This document shows, in pieces, positions 26,785 to 36,439 of a stretch of DNA of 64,000 nt. This stretch comes from Muribaculum sp. (lineage in GTDB: Bacteria; Bacteroidota; Bacteroidia; Bacteroidales; Muribaculaceae): positions 61,223-125,222 of the forward strand of contig JAMPAZ010000002.1 of NCBI GenBank assembly GCA_023666965.1, given 5' to 3'. Both the position numbers and the translations under genes were made by a program. The stretch's first letter is position 1. Every line of letters begins with the position of its first letter. Under the pieces are notes generated by a model. The model worked only from the letters and a program-made list of their open reading frames with translations, had not been told where the DNA came from and did not search any database.

Positions 26785-27786
26785 ATGACGATACTTCCCG
26801 ACTTTGACCTCACGCGGCTGACAACTTTCCATGTTCCAGCAAGCACACGTTGGTTTGCCGAATACGACAATCTCGACGAATTTAAAGAGATTTTGTCAGA
26901 CGGTCGCTTCGCAGGGTTGCCCAAAATGCATATTGGCGGAGGAAGCAATCTGCTCTTTACAAAGCCATTTGAAGGTGTCGTGCTACACTCTGCAATGAAA
27001 GCTGTCAGGCGAGAAGATATTTCAGATACGGAAGCCATACTTCGCGCCGAAGCAGGCATGGAATGGGATTGTCTTGTCAGACTATCAATTGCTGAAGGAC
27101 TTTACGGACTCGAAAATTTGGCATACATTCCTGGCGAGGTCGGAGCCTCGGCCGTACAGAATGTTGGAGCGTACGGTGTAGAAGCTAAGGATAGAATTTA
27201 TTCGGTCGAGACTATCGATACGGCTACCGGACTACCGCGGACATTCTCGCCTGAGGAATGCCGTTATGGCTACCGCGATAGCTTATTCAAGCATACCTGC
27301 GGAAGGTATATCGTCACCGCCGTATCCTACAAACTGTCCAAAACGCCGGTGTTCACTCTCGACTACGGTCCGCTCAGAGAATTGGCAGCCGACAAGGATT
27401 TGAACGCGCAAAAGGTGTATGACCGCGTAGTAAAAATCAGAAAGGAGAAATTGCCCGAACCGTCACAACTCGGAAGCGCGGGATCCTTCTTCAAAAATCC
27501 GGTAGTGCCGGAAGAAATATTTTCTTCGTTGAAGGCTCGGCATCCCGAAATACCTCATTATGAAGCACCAGCCGGGGTGAAGATTCCGGCCGGATGGCTC
27601 ATCGAACATGCCGGACTCAAAGGCTTTCGCAAGGGCGGAGCCGAAGTCTATCCTAAACAATGCCTCGTCATCGTAAATACGGGAGATGCGTCAGCATCCG
27701 ACGTAGTTGATTTATTCTATCATATAAAAACCGTGGTATTAGACAAATACGGAGTCGAACTGCATCCCGAAGTAAACGTCATATAA
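26785..27786 (+). CDS. murB: UDP-N-acetylenolpyruvoylglucosamine reductase
   Basis: 333 residues from the ATG at 26785 (a TTG six bases earlier is a less likely start). FAD-binding features are MHIGGGSNLLF and YIPGEVGASAVQNVGAYGVE. The catalytic Ser is in GSAGSFFKNPV near 229-239, and the C-terminal Glu is in VELHPEVNVI. The length and the extra loop match the E. coli (type I) form. It reduces UDP-GlcNAc-enolpyruvate to UDP-MurNAc in peptidoglycan synthesis. It lies in a compact run of envelope-related genes and 14 bases before the MBL gene. Confidence 0.97.
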   Translation: MTILPDFDLTRLTTFHVPASTRWFAEYDNLDEFKEILSDGRFAGLPKMHIGGGSNLLFTKPFEGVVLHSAMKAVRREDISDTEAILRAEAGMEWDCLVRLSIAEGLYGLENLAYIPGEVGASAVQNVGAYGVEAKDRIYSVETIDTATGLPRTFSPEECRYGYRDSLFKHTCGRYIVTAVSYKLSKTPVFTLDYGPLRELAADKDLNAQKVYDRVVKIRKEKLPEPSQLGSAGSFFKNPVVPEEIFSSLKARHPEIPHYEAPAGVKIPAGWLIEHAGLKGFRKGGAEVYPKQCLVIVNTGDASASDVVDLFYHIKTVVLDKYGVELHPEVNVI

Positions 27787-27800
27787 TAATTGTCCAGAAA

Positions 27801-28571
27801 ATGAGGCTACGATTTCTCGGAACCGGCACATCGACCGGTGTACCCCAAATCGGGTGCACCTGCCCGACATGCATTTCCACAGACATACACGACAAGCGAC
27901 TTAGAGCGTCGGCGTTGCTAAGCATCGGAGATCTTAATCTGCTTATTGACTGCGGTCCTGACTTCCGGGAGCAAATCATTAATGCCGGCGCACCGCACAT
28001 TGACGCAGCCCTGCTTACCCACAGCCATTATGATCACGTCGGGGGCATAGATGACCTTCGTCCATACTGCCACACGAGTCCCGACGGAAGATTTCCGCTA
28101 TACGCCCGGCCAGATGTAATCGAGGATATACGTAATCGCGTGCCATACTGCTTCCGCGAGCATCCCTATCCGGGGGTTCCTATATTTGACACCCGCGAAA
28201 TAGGATCCAATCCATTTTATGTTAACGACATAGAGATAACACCGCTTCCGGTATGGCACTACAAACTTCCGATAGTGGGCTTTAAAATCGGGAAACTGGC
28301 CTACATAACCGATGCGAAAGAGATTCCCTCCGACACGATGTCCTTAGTCAAGGGTGTAGACACATTAATCATAAATGCCCTGCGTCACGAGGAACACCTT
28401 TCGCACATGAACCTCAGCCAGGCGCTTGGAGTAATTGCCGAAGCAAAACCTCGAGTAGCATATCTGACCCACTTTGCCGACAAAATCGGGCTTCAAAGAG
28501 AGGTCGACCCGACACTTCCCAAACCGGTACACATGGCTTACGACAATCTGGTCATTGAGATTCCGGACTAA
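27801..28571 (+). CDS. PhnP-like metallo-beta-lactamase-fold hydrolase
   Basis: 256 residues, cytoplasmic. It begins MRLRFLGTGTSTGVPQIGC and has the structural-zinc cysteines CTCPTC near 19-24, then THSHYDHVGGIDDLRPYC at 72-89, ITDAKE and HMNLSQAL. This set is typical of PhnP-type phosphodiesterases, which open cyclic phosphodiesters such as 5-phosphoribosyl 1,2-cyclic phosphate. No phn operon is present, so the substrate is uncertain. It is co-directional with murB, 14 bases downstream. Confidence 0.87.
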   Translation: MRLRFLGTGTSTGVPQIGCTCPTCISTDIHDKRLRASALLSIGDLNLLIDCGPDFREQIINAGAPHIDAALLTHSHYDHVGGIDDLRPYCHTSPDGRFPLYARPDVIEDIRNRVPYCFREHPYPGVPIFDTREIGSNPFYVNDIEITPLPVWHYKLPIVGFKIGKLAYITDAKEIPSDTMSLVKGVDTLIINALRHEEHLSHMNLSQALGVIAEAKPRVAYLTHFADKIGLQREVDPTLPKPVHMAYDNLVIEIPD

Positions 28572-28657
28572 CTAAACTTTTTCTGAAAACAAATGTCATT
28601 AATAATAGGGAGCATGTCTTTAATGATGCCCCTCTAACTAACGAATTAAGAGATCTT

Positions 28658-29497
28658 ATGAAAAAATTAAACCTGCTTATATGTGCTGTGGCTTCGCTCA
28701 CTTTGGCCACCTCTTGTAGTATATTCCGAGGGAACAAGTCGTCAAAGGCACCCACCGAGGTCGATGTCAATCCGAACGACGAAGATAAGATCAGCGTAAA
28801 CGCCGATGCCGTCGGAGGCGAATGGAACGTGTTTTCAGTCGGCGGTAAGAAAGTGTCAGGCGAGGAACGGCCTTATATCAACTTTAATCTTGAAGACCAC
28901 CGCATCTACGGCTCTAACGGCTGCAACATTATAAACGGTGACTTCACATCTAACAGCGACTCATCGTTAAAAATTGAGAACATGCTCACGTCGATGATGT
29001 CGTGCCCCGATGCACCGTTTGAAAGCGCTATAAACCTTGCATTGGATAAAGCCCGCTACTTTAGCGTCTCAAAGCAGGGACATGAATACTATTTAGTGCT
29101 TCTTGACGAAGCACGTAAATCGCTTATGACTCTGCGGCGTCATAACATGGACTTCCTCAACGGCTCGTGGGAAGTCAAAGAAATCAACGGCCACGATAAC
29201 GACAACAAGGATGTCCAGATGGTCATCGACATATTCGAACAGCGCATCCACGGCAACACGGGATGCAACATTCTAAACGGGTCGCTAATGATCGACCCCG
29301 ACAAGTCGAACTCCATCCAGTTCAGCAATTTGGCCACAACACGGATGGCTTGTCCCGATATGAAGACTGAGACAGCGTTCCTTGTTGCACTTGAAAGCGT
29401 GGAGTTTGCAAAAAAAGGTAAAAATAACACCGTAACTATGACCGACAAAAACGGACGCGAAATGCTCCTCCTAAAGCGCATCGACGTTAAGCCTTAG
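28658..29497 (+). CDS. Double META-domain lipoprotein (HslJ-like)
   Basis: 279 residues with a lipobox (LTLATSCSIF, Cys near 20). Two META domains follow in tandem, about 45-155 and 158-275. Each has the pattern W-x-V...I-x-G, then GCNIINGDF / GCNILNGSL, then a T-M-M-S-C-P-D or T-R-M-A-C-P-D block. META domains occur in HslJ heat-shock and envelope proteins; the function is unknown. The upstream 86 bases contain a weak hairpin but no clear promoter. A strong terminator follows. Confidence 0.88.
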   Translation: MKKLNLLICAVASLTLATSCSIFRGNKSSKAPTEVDVNPNDEDKISVNADAVGGEWNVFSVGGKKVSGEERPYINFNLEDHRIYGSNGCNIINGDFTSNSDSSLKIENMLTSMMSCPDAPFESAINLALDKARYFSVSKQGHEYYLVLLDEARKSLMTLRRHNMDFLNGSWEVKEINGHDNDNKDVQMVIDIFEQRIHGNTGCNILNGSLMIDPDKSNSIQFSNLATTRMACPDMKTETAFLVALESVEFAKKGKNNTVTMTDKNGREMLLLKRIDVKP

Positions 29498-29548
29498 AGG
29501 GCGACAAGCTCATTAATGACTTTAATGTCCTTAAGAAAACTATTAAAA

Positions 29549-29592
29549 AAGGCTGTTTCAGAATCGCATGACTAAATTTCTGAAACAGCCTT
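29549..29592. terminator. Bidirectional terminator between META and HTCS genes
   Basis: AAGGCTGTTTCAGAA (29549-29563) and TTCTGAAACAGCCTT (29578-29592) form a perfect 15-bp stem. It is flanked on the left by an A run, which is a T run for the minus-strand HTCS transcript. Confidence 0.85.
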
Positions 29593-29644
29593 CCCAATTT
29601 ACAAACCTCGGGCATCGCAGATCAAACCGATGCCCTAAACAATC

Positions 29645-32600
29645 TTAGCCTTCATTGATAAATGTTCTTGGCTGAACACCAAATTGCTTTACAAAACAGC
29701 GTGTAAAGTACTTCGGGTCGTTAAAGCCAACAAGATATGCGACCTCCGACACACTGACACCCTTTTTGCCTCGATTCTCCTCCATAATCCCTTTGGCCGT
29801 CTGCAATCTATATAATCGGATATAGCTAACCGCCGACATTCCGGTAAGCGCGATAATCTTATGGTAGAGTTTGGGAGCGCTCATACCCATCATATCCACT
29901 AACGACGCAACCGAGAAATCGGGATTTGAATAATTCGCACGCATTACCTCGACCAACTTTTTAAGAAAAGTTTTGTCGGAATCCTCCATCTCTACAGTGG
30001 GATACGGATTGCTCAAATCCTGGATTATCACTTTCTGCTGATTATTTCGGTTGGTCAAGATGGCATCTAAACGAGCCAGCAGCATTTCGGGTTCAAACGG
30101 CTTTGTCAGATATGCGTCGACTTTAACTTTATAACTTTCAAAACGCGAATCGTAGTCGGACAACGCTGTCAGCATCACAAAAGGAATATGGCACAATTCG
30201 GAATCCGACCGAATCATCCGGCAGAATTCCAATCCGTCGCAGACGGGCATCATCAAATCAGAGATAATAAAGTCCGGACTTATTTTTTGAGCCAAGGCAT
30301 AACCCCGCTCACCATTTATAGCTTCGGCCACGTAATACTTATCGCCAAGAATTCCCTTAATATATCCACGCATATCTCGACTGTCCTCAACAAGGAGAAC
30401 CACCGGTTTGTCGCGCTCGTCCGGCTCGTCAAACGGAATGTCGTCGAAGTTACTGTCGAGTTGCACTGACTCTTCCACCCCGCGGTTGGCCACAACAGGA
30501 GACTCCGAAGCGGCCTTCACCGGGAAGCAGACTCTGAACGTGGTCCCTTTTCCCTCAATGCTCTTGACACTGATGTGTCCGCCGAGAGCCGTAACCAGTT
30601 CCTTGACCAGATATAAGCCTATGCCCGTACTGCTTTGTCCGTAGCTGGTATAGGCTTTCTGGTTCTCTATTTTATAAAAACAATCGAATATGCGTTCACA
30701 CTCTTCCGGGCTTATATAGCTCCCGGTATTAGAAACTGAGACAAACTGCCAAAGCGTATTCTGAGAACCTGCTGGACGTTGGCCCATCCTGCATACAATC
30801 CTTCCTCCGTTAGGAGTATATTTTATAGCATTTGACAACAAGTTAAAGAGTATCTTGTGCATGAAACTCCTATCGCTGACTATCAACTCCGTCCCGACAT
30901 GCACACGCGTAGAGAACTCTATATTGCGCTCTCCCAGCAGATCGGAGAAAGCGGCCATATCGCCATCAAATTCCTCCATCAAATTAAATGCCGCATTATT
31001 CAGATACAAATGCTTGGCATCGATCATTCTGAGATCCATAATCTGGTTGACCAGCGACAGCAGATGATGCGCATTCCTATTAATAATCTGAATATTTTCA
31101 TTAAGCGAGGGATTGTCATTGCCCTCAATCAGTTTTCGGGCCGGGCCGAGAATCAAAGTCAAGGGAGTCTTAAATTCATGCGTCAGGCTTGTAAACATCA
31201 TCAACTTCTCTTTATTTGTGTGCTCGATCTGCTTAGAGATTTCTTCTATGCGCGTCTTTTGCTCGCTAATCTCTTCATTTTTGCGCATGAGCTGTTCGGT
31301 CTGCTCAGTTAAGCGACGTGTTCGCTGTTGCACCTTGGCAACCAACAGCTTCTGCACACTTTTTTGACGACGATAGTAAATGTAGACAGCGATTCCCGCT
31401 ATGCCCAATATACAGATTATCGACAGACATATAAACCACCACGTCTGGTAAAACGGAGCCTTAATGACGATGTGCAGACGGGCATGGTTAGGCGACCATA
31501 TATTGTCAGCATTGGCACAAGTAATTGAAAATGTATATTTCCCGGGTTTTAACCCCGTATACCGGATTTTTCCGCTATTCTTCTCAAAATTCCAATCAGA
31601 GTCAAGTTCGTCTATTTTATAGGCATAAATGATTTTATCCGGATTTGTGTACTCGCGGGCCGAGAACCCAATCTCAAAAGAATTCTCATCAGGTCCGAGC
31701 ACACATACGCTGTCTTGGAGATTATACAGCCCGGTGGCATCGGAAAGCACATACGTTATATCAACTTTCCGGTTGTATGTCATGTCCATATTGCTCGGAG
31801 GGTCAATCACTACGGCACCGGCTATCGAACCAAGACATACGCGCCCATCCGGCATCTCCACGCCCGATCTAATGTAGAATTGATTTGAAACCAACCCGTC
31901 GGAAACGTCATATTTAGTTGTTCGGAGCGTCTGCATGTCGATGTAATACACACCGTCAATTGTACTGATCCACATGCATCGATCGTTACTTCTCAAAATA
32001 TTACAAATTTTTGAGCCAAACACCATAGGATAATTAAAAAATTCCGGAGTTCCGTCGGCTGAAAAATTACATAAATAAAGTCCATTGTTATGACTACCTA
32101 TATAGACCGTGCTGTCGGGCATTTGACGGATAATACCGATTCTCTCAGAGATTCCGGAATCGGGCTTGTCGAGCTTATAGCGGCTATAAAAATACGGTTG
32201 GGCATCGCTTCGGAACTCTCTGAGCCGATTAAGATCAATTATGTACAGGCCATCGCCTCCGACCCAAAGCCGACCACTGTCATCAAGCATAAGAGCCATC
32301 ATATTGGACATGTCGGGCGATACACCTATGAATTCCGACAAATCAAAAAATTCACGAGTCGTGGTATTCAAGAACTGCACTCCCCTGTCGCAACATAGCC
32401 AAATGCCTCCTCTTACGGAATCCAAAGCAAATCTTCGCACTGAATTAGACATCAGATCGCTGTTCTCTGTATTAAATCGTATAAATACAGGCTTCTTCGA
32501 GTCGATGTCCGGCATGTAGTTTAGGCCACCCCCTCGAGTTCCAATCCATAAACCTCCGCTCTCATCCTGAATAATATCCATTATATTGTCATCCGATAGC

Positions 32601-33844
32601 GAGTTGGGGTTAGACGCGCTATGTTGGAAACATTCATATTGAGAATAATCATCATCAGGCCTGGCCACGACAAGTCCCCTACCCGATATTCCGCCCCATA
32701 TATTCCCGTCACGGTCGAGATAGACGGAAGTCACCACATTTAATTCATCAGGGGAATTGAAAAGGGGCTTAACCCGGCTCTTTTTCAAGTATATCAGATT
32801 AACTCCGCCAAGTGATGTGGCCACCCACACATTGTCGTCATCATCTACAAAGACATGATTTACAAAATTGTTGTTAAGCGATGGCATTTTACCTGAGGCC
32901 TGCAGATTGACAAACTTATTGCCATGAGTAAATATACTGATTCCGGAACGCGTTCCGATTACCAAATCCCCGGAACTGTTAACATCTATTCCGGTCACGT
33001 AGTCACCTACTATGCTCCCGGAATCATTTATATCATGTATATAATGCTTAAGCTCGTGTGAACGCGTGTTATAGCGAAAAAAGCCATTTCCAAAAGTACC
33101 TATATTCAGATATATGCCTTGCGGCATGATAGTGCACACATCATTTATTTCAGAAAGAGGTGAAGAATGCTCAATCGGCACTTCCTGCCAATTGCCATCG
33201 GATACCATCATAAATCTTGACAAGCCACTTTCACCGCCCACCCAAATGGCATTGTCCTGACGGCCAAACGCTCTGACTGTTCCACATCGCGGCTTCATTG
33301 CTGAGACAGATTCAACCTCGCCGGAATCACTGAGTCTGAGGCAAAACGCCTCGTCGCCGGAGCCTAACCAAAGCGAGCCGATATGATCTTTTGACAAGAC
33401 ATCTACCCCACGACCGAATAGACTCTCAGCGTCCGGCCGATCATATATTTCAGTCAAAGGCTCTGCCTTACCGGAGATAGCCGAGATCCTCATAATACCG
33501 ACATCTGAAGCGGCCCAAAGATTTCCGGCATTATCCTCTACGATATCGACAAAATAGTTGCTTTTAGTGCGTTGATCAGGAGTAGGCGACAAAGTGCAGT
33601 AGTGGATATAGGCATTACCGTCGAACCGGTCAAGCCCGTTCGACGTGCAGAACCACATGAATCCGCGACTGTCGCGCAGGATATGGAACACGTATTCATC
33701 ACACAATCCATCCGCAGCTCGGTAATATCGGTAGTTGTAGGTATCCGAATCCTGAGCAAAAACCGAATGCATCGATCCGGTGGCCGCAACGAGGACTGTC
33801 ACCAATAATCTAATCCAATAATCAAATCTTGCACTATATTGCAT
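29645..33844 (-). CDS. Hybrid two-component system sensor-regulator (HTCS)
   Basis: 1399 residues. A signal sequence is followed by two periplasmic Reg_prop propellers (about 35-690, repeats such as DNAGNLWAASDVGI and DESGGLWIGTRGGG) and a Y_Y_Y domain (about 700-795). A membrane helix lies near 800-822 (WWFICLSIICILGIAGIAVY). HisKA has its His in LTHEFKTPLTLILGP near 891. The HATPase domain reads NLLSNAIKYTPNGG and STGIGLYLVKEL. A receiver domain carries Asp in ISDLMMPVCDG near 1195, and a C-terminal AraC-type HTH covers about 1290-1399. HTCS proteins sense oligosaccharides in the periplasm and activate a nearby PUL. It lies directly downstream of the susCD-esterase genes. Confidence 0.97.
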   Translation of the reverse strand: MQYSARFDYWIRLLVTVLVAATGSMHSVFAQDSDTYNYRYYRAADGLCDEYVFHILRDSRGFMWFCTSNGLDRFDGNAYIHYCTLSPTPDQRTKSNYFVDIVEDNAGNLWAASDVGIMRISAISGKAEPLTEIYDRPDAESLFGRGVDVLSKDHIGSLWLGSGDEAFCLRLSDSGEVESVSAMKPRCGTVRAFGRQDNAIWVGGESGLSRFMMVSDGNWQEVPIEHSSPLSEINDVCTIMPQGIYLNIGTFGNGFFRYNTRSHELKHYIHDINDSGSIVGDYVTGIDVNSSGDLVIGTRSGISIFTHGNKFVNLQASGKMPSLNNNFVNHVFVDDDDNVWVATSLGGVNLIYLKKSRVKPLFNSPDELNVVTSVYLDRDGNIWGGISGRGLVVARPDDDYSQYECFQHSASNPNSLSDDNIMDIIQDESGGLWIGTRGGGLNYMPDIDSKKPVFIRFNTENSDLMSNSVRRFALDSVRGGIWLCCDRGVQFLNTTTREFFDLSEFIGVSPDMSNMMALMLDDSGRLWVGGDGLYIIDLNRLREFRSDAQPYFYSRYKLDKPDSGISERIGIIRQMPDSTVYIGSHNNGLYLCNFSADGTPEFFNYPMVFGSKICNILRSNDRCMWISTIDGVYYIDMQTLRTTKYDVSDGLVSNQFYIRSGVEMPDGRVCLGSIAGAVVIDPPSNMDMTYNRKVDITYVLSDATGLYNLQDSVCVLGPDENSFEIGFSAREYTNPDKIIYAYKIDELDSDWNFEKNSGKIRYTGLKPGKYTFSITCANADNIWSPNHARLHIVIKAPFYQTWWFICLSIICILGIAGIAVYIYYRRQKSVQKLLVAKVQQRTRRLTEQTEQLMRKNEEISEQKTRIEEISKQIEHTNKEKLMMFTSLTHEFKTPLTLILGPARKLIEGNDNPSLNENIQIINRNAHHLLSLVNQIMDLRMIDAKHLYLNNAAFNLMEEFDGDMAAFSDLLGERNIEFSTRVHVGTELIVSDRSFMHKILFNLLSNAIKYTPNGGRIVCRMGQRPAGSQNTLWQFVSVSNTGSYISPEECERIFDCFYKIENQKAYTSYGQSSTGIGLYLVKELVTALGGHISVKSIEGKGTTFRVCFPVKAASESPVVANRGVEESVQLDSNFDDIPFDEPDERDKPVVLLVEDSRDMRGYIKGILGDKYYVAEAINGERGYALAQKISPDFIISDLMMPVCDGLEFCRMIRSDSELCHIPFVMLTALSDYDSRFESYKVKVDAYLTKPFEPEMLLARLDAILTNRNNQQKVIIQDLSNPYPTVEMEDSDKTFLKKLVEVMRANYSNPDFSVASLVDMMGMSAPKLYHKIIALTGMSAVSYIRLYRLQTAKGIMEENRGKKGVSVSEVAYLVGFNDPKYFTRCFVKQFGVQPRTFINEG

Positions 33845-33894
33845 AAGTAAGCAGCGAGAATTAGTTCGACCCTATTTTGCCGGAGAGAGAGATT

Positions 33895-33902
33895 CAAAGT
33901 TA
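33895..33902 (-). promoter_or_regulatory. Possible promoter of the HTCS gene
   Basis: On the minus strand TAACTTTG (complement of 33895-33902) matches TAnnTTTG perfectly; no TTG lies at the expected distance. The start would be about 44 bases before the ATG at 33844. It would allow the regulator to be expressed independently of the susC promoter. Confidence 0.5.
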
Positions 33903-33921
33903 TTTCATTTTACAAAGATTT

Positions 33922-34857
33922 TTAATCTCCGGTTTTAAATAATCGGGGTGCGAAATCATTAAGCGATTTTCTCCAAACTTTCCACTCATGCGCGCCGGGA
34001 AACTCCGCAAATTCCAAGTCAAGACCTTTACTTCTCATATCGGCAACCGCTTCCTTAGTGGCCTTACTGCGCGGATCTTCAGTGCCAACCGATATATAGA
34101 AGAGATTTAAATCTCTATTGTATCTGTCGCGCTCGCTAATAAGTCCGGGCATCTCCTTTTCAGGATCAAAAACCGGAGGTTCGGAACCGGGGAATGCAAT
34201 TCCTCCGAATATACCGGAACCAAAGACGCCTATATGTGAAAATAAGTCGGTGTTCGACAGTCCTGCATAGAAAGATTGGCCTCCCCCCATCGATAGTCCG
34301 GCTAAAGCCCGGGCAGAGCGATCGGATTTGATACGAAAATTCTTCTCGACAAATGGCATGACAACCTTGGTAAGTTCATTTATAAATGGTCGCATACCTT
34401 CCATATTATATCCGGGCCGAACATTTCCGACGATGGGGACATGCCCGTGAGGCATTACCACAATCATCTCTACGGCCTGACCCGTGGCGATAAGATTATC
34501 GAGGATTATGTCTGTCAATCCGAGTTTGGCCCAACCGGTATAATCCTCACCGCCACCATGGCACAGATAAAGTACCGGATATTGACAATCCGGTGCTGTG
34601 TCGTATGAAGGCGGAGTGTAGACATTAATTTCCTGCCAACGGCCAAACATATCTGACTTATAGCGCACCGTACGGATGCTTCCGTGCGGAACATCGTTGA
34701 CCTTATATTGAGCCAAATCGGCATCGACAGCGGCAGACTCCACTGGCGCCGCATTCGGTGAAGACTGTCCGAAGGCCGCCAAAGCATAAATCAGCGAGCA
34801 GAGGAACAATCCTCTGCCCGCATTAACCATTTCAGTGCATCTATTACTTTTAAACAT
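33922..34857 (-). CDS. Esterase D / CE1-type carbohydrate esterase
   Basis: 311 residues with a signal-like helix (GLFLCSLIYALAAFG). The alpha/beta hydrolase core carries the nucleophile in GLSMGGGQSF, an upstream YPVLYLCHGGGEDYTGW block and the catalytic His in GAHEWKVWRKSL. The sequence resembles the feruloyl/acetyl-xylan esterases fused to or encoded beside xylanases (CE1). It would remove acyl or feruloyl groups from a plant glycan in the periplasm or at the surface. It starts 2 bases after the SusD stop and is probably part of the susCD operon. Confidence 0.88.
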   Translation of the reverse strand: MFKSNRCTEMVNAGRGLFLCSLIYALAAFGQSSPNAAPVESAAVDADLAQYKVNDVPHGSIRTVRYKSDMFGRWQEINVYTPPSYDTAPDCQYPVLYLCHGGGEDYTGWAKLGLTDIILDNLIATGQAVEMIVVMPHGHVPIVGNVRPGYNMEGMRPFINELTKVVMPFVEKNFRIKSDRSARALAGLSMGGGQSFYAGLSNTDLFSHIGVFGSGIFGGIAFPGSEPPVFDPEKEMPGLISERDRYNRDLNLFYISVGTEDPRSKATKEAVADMRSKGLDLEFAEFPGAHEWKVWRKSLNDFAPRLFKTGD

Positions 34858-34859
34858 AT

Positions 34860-36419
34860 TTAATAACTGTCGTTCTGTGTCAAGTTAGGATTGTTGTCAA
34901 CCTCTTCCATCGGAATAGGAAGCCATTCGCGTCCCGGCTTGAAATTGTCGGCAAATTTCTTACTGCGTGCTTTAACTTCCGCAGTGTATTCGGCATCGGT
35001 ACCGAGACCCCAACGACGCAGGTCGAAGAAACGGTCGTACTCGAAGCAGCACTCCTTTTCACGTTCAATGCGGAGACGCTTCAAGAAAGCTTCCGGAGAA
35101 TTCAAGCAGGCAGAATGTACACTCTGTGCCAATGGGAACATATTAGCGCGTTCGCGGATCATGTCGACATAGCCTGTAGCCTCAGTTAGCCCGGCAGCTC
35201 CGTCGGCCATAATCAAACACTCAGCATAGCTCAACAAGATTTCGCCATAGCGGAGCACGCGGGTATTGATTGGAGTAATCCAGCCCGGAGTAGCGGTATA
35301 ATAGTCAGTTGTGTATTTGCGGCACCAGGCATCCTGCTTCCACATATCGGGGCGCCAGTCAGTGTAAGTCTTATAGACCATCTCTCCGGGGAAGTCCGTG
35401 AACAAGTCGGGATAAACAATGTTGTCGCGGAGACGGATGTCATAACCACCATCCTTGTTCATTTCGTCCTTATACATGTCTATCATCCAATTGTAGACAA
35501 TATAGTCGCCCCAGCCACCGGGTGAAGCAGAGAGGAATTTCTCACGGTAAGAGCCGTAGCACGGAGTGGCGCCGTCGTTGGCGAATCCCCAATAACCGCC
35601 GCCCCAGGGATTGACATCCGAGTTCTGAATTTCCCAAATTGATTCGGCATTGTTCTCAGTGTCATGGCGGAAGTTATCGCGATAATTAGCTACAAGTTGG
35701 AATTTACCGCTGTTTACGACTTTCTTGAAAGCATCCTTTGCTTTAGACCACTGCCCGGAGTTCATGTAGAGCTTGCCGAGGAAACTGTAGGCAAAATATT
35801 TGTTAACGCGTCCGACCTCAGCTTGAGTTTCGGGGAGATTTTCAGCGGCATAAAGCAAATCTTTCTCAATGAAGGCCACAAGTTCGTCAAAAGTAGCCTC
35901 CTTTGGCTGGTCAGCCGGGAGTGAAATCCAGTCAACTATAGGAGCCTTCTTATAGAGCATCGCCAGATAGTAGTAGTGCATACCGCGCAGAGCCCTTGCC
36001 TGTGCCAAAACGTTGGTTTTAGAGGCTTCACTGTCCCACTTCACTTCTTCAGCATGAACAATCACGAGATTGCTTCGGAATACTCCTTGATATAGATACT
36101 TCCATGAATAGTAGTTCCAGCGCTGATCATAGTTGGGATAAATTATATTGATAAATGCGGCAAGCTGGGCATCAGGCGATTGCGAAAAGAATTCGTCGCT
36201 TTGGCCTGAAATCAAGAAAGCGTTGAAACTGTTATAGAAACTGCTATATAAAGTGTGGTAGCTACCGACGAGACCGCTTTCAATGTCCTTTTGGGTGTTC
36301 CAGGCAATTTCAGACACCAAGGCATTGGGATTGTTTAGGTCAAGCAACGAATCATCGCATGACGTGAATATAGCTGATGCCGAACAAACGAGCGCGGCTG
36401 AAAGATATTTCCAATACAT
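34860..36419 (-). CDS. SusD/RagB-family surface glycan-binding lipoprotein
   Basis: 519 residues with a lipobox (CSASAIFTSCDDSLL, Cys near 21). The TPR-like helical core shows ARALRGMHYYYLAMLYKKAP, and the C-terminal RagB/SusD block shows RLRIEREKECCFEYDRFFDLRRW. SusD proteins cap the SusC channel and bind the oligosaccharide on the outer surface. It lies 20 bases downstream of susC. Confidence 0.97.
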   Translation of the reverse strand: MYWKYLSAALVCSASAIFTSCDDSLLDLNNPNALVSEIAWNTQKDIESGLVGSYHTLYSSFYNSFNAFLISGQSDEFFSQSPDAQLAAFINIIYPNYDQRWNYYSWKYLYQGVFRSNLVIVHAEEVKWDSEASKTNVLAQARALRGMHYYYLAMLYKKAPIVDWISLPADQPKEATFDELVAFIEKDLLYAAENLPETQAEVGRVNKYFAYSFLGKLYMNSGQWSKAKDAFKKVVNSGKFQLVANYRDNFRHDTENNAESIWEIQNSDVNPWGGGYWGFANDGATPCYGSYREKFLSASPGGWGDYIVYNWMIDMYKDEMNKDGGYDIRLRDNIVYPDLFTDFPGEMVYKTYTDWRPDMWKQDAWCRKYTTDYYTATPGWITPINTRVLRYGEILLSYAECLIMADGAAGLTEATGYVDMIRERANMFPLAQSVHSACLNSPEAFLKRLRIEREKECCFEYDRFFDLRRWGLGTDAEYTAEVKARSKKFADNFKPGREWLPIPMEEVDNNPNLTQNDSY

Positions 36420-36439
36420 AATGTTTACAAAGTTAAGAT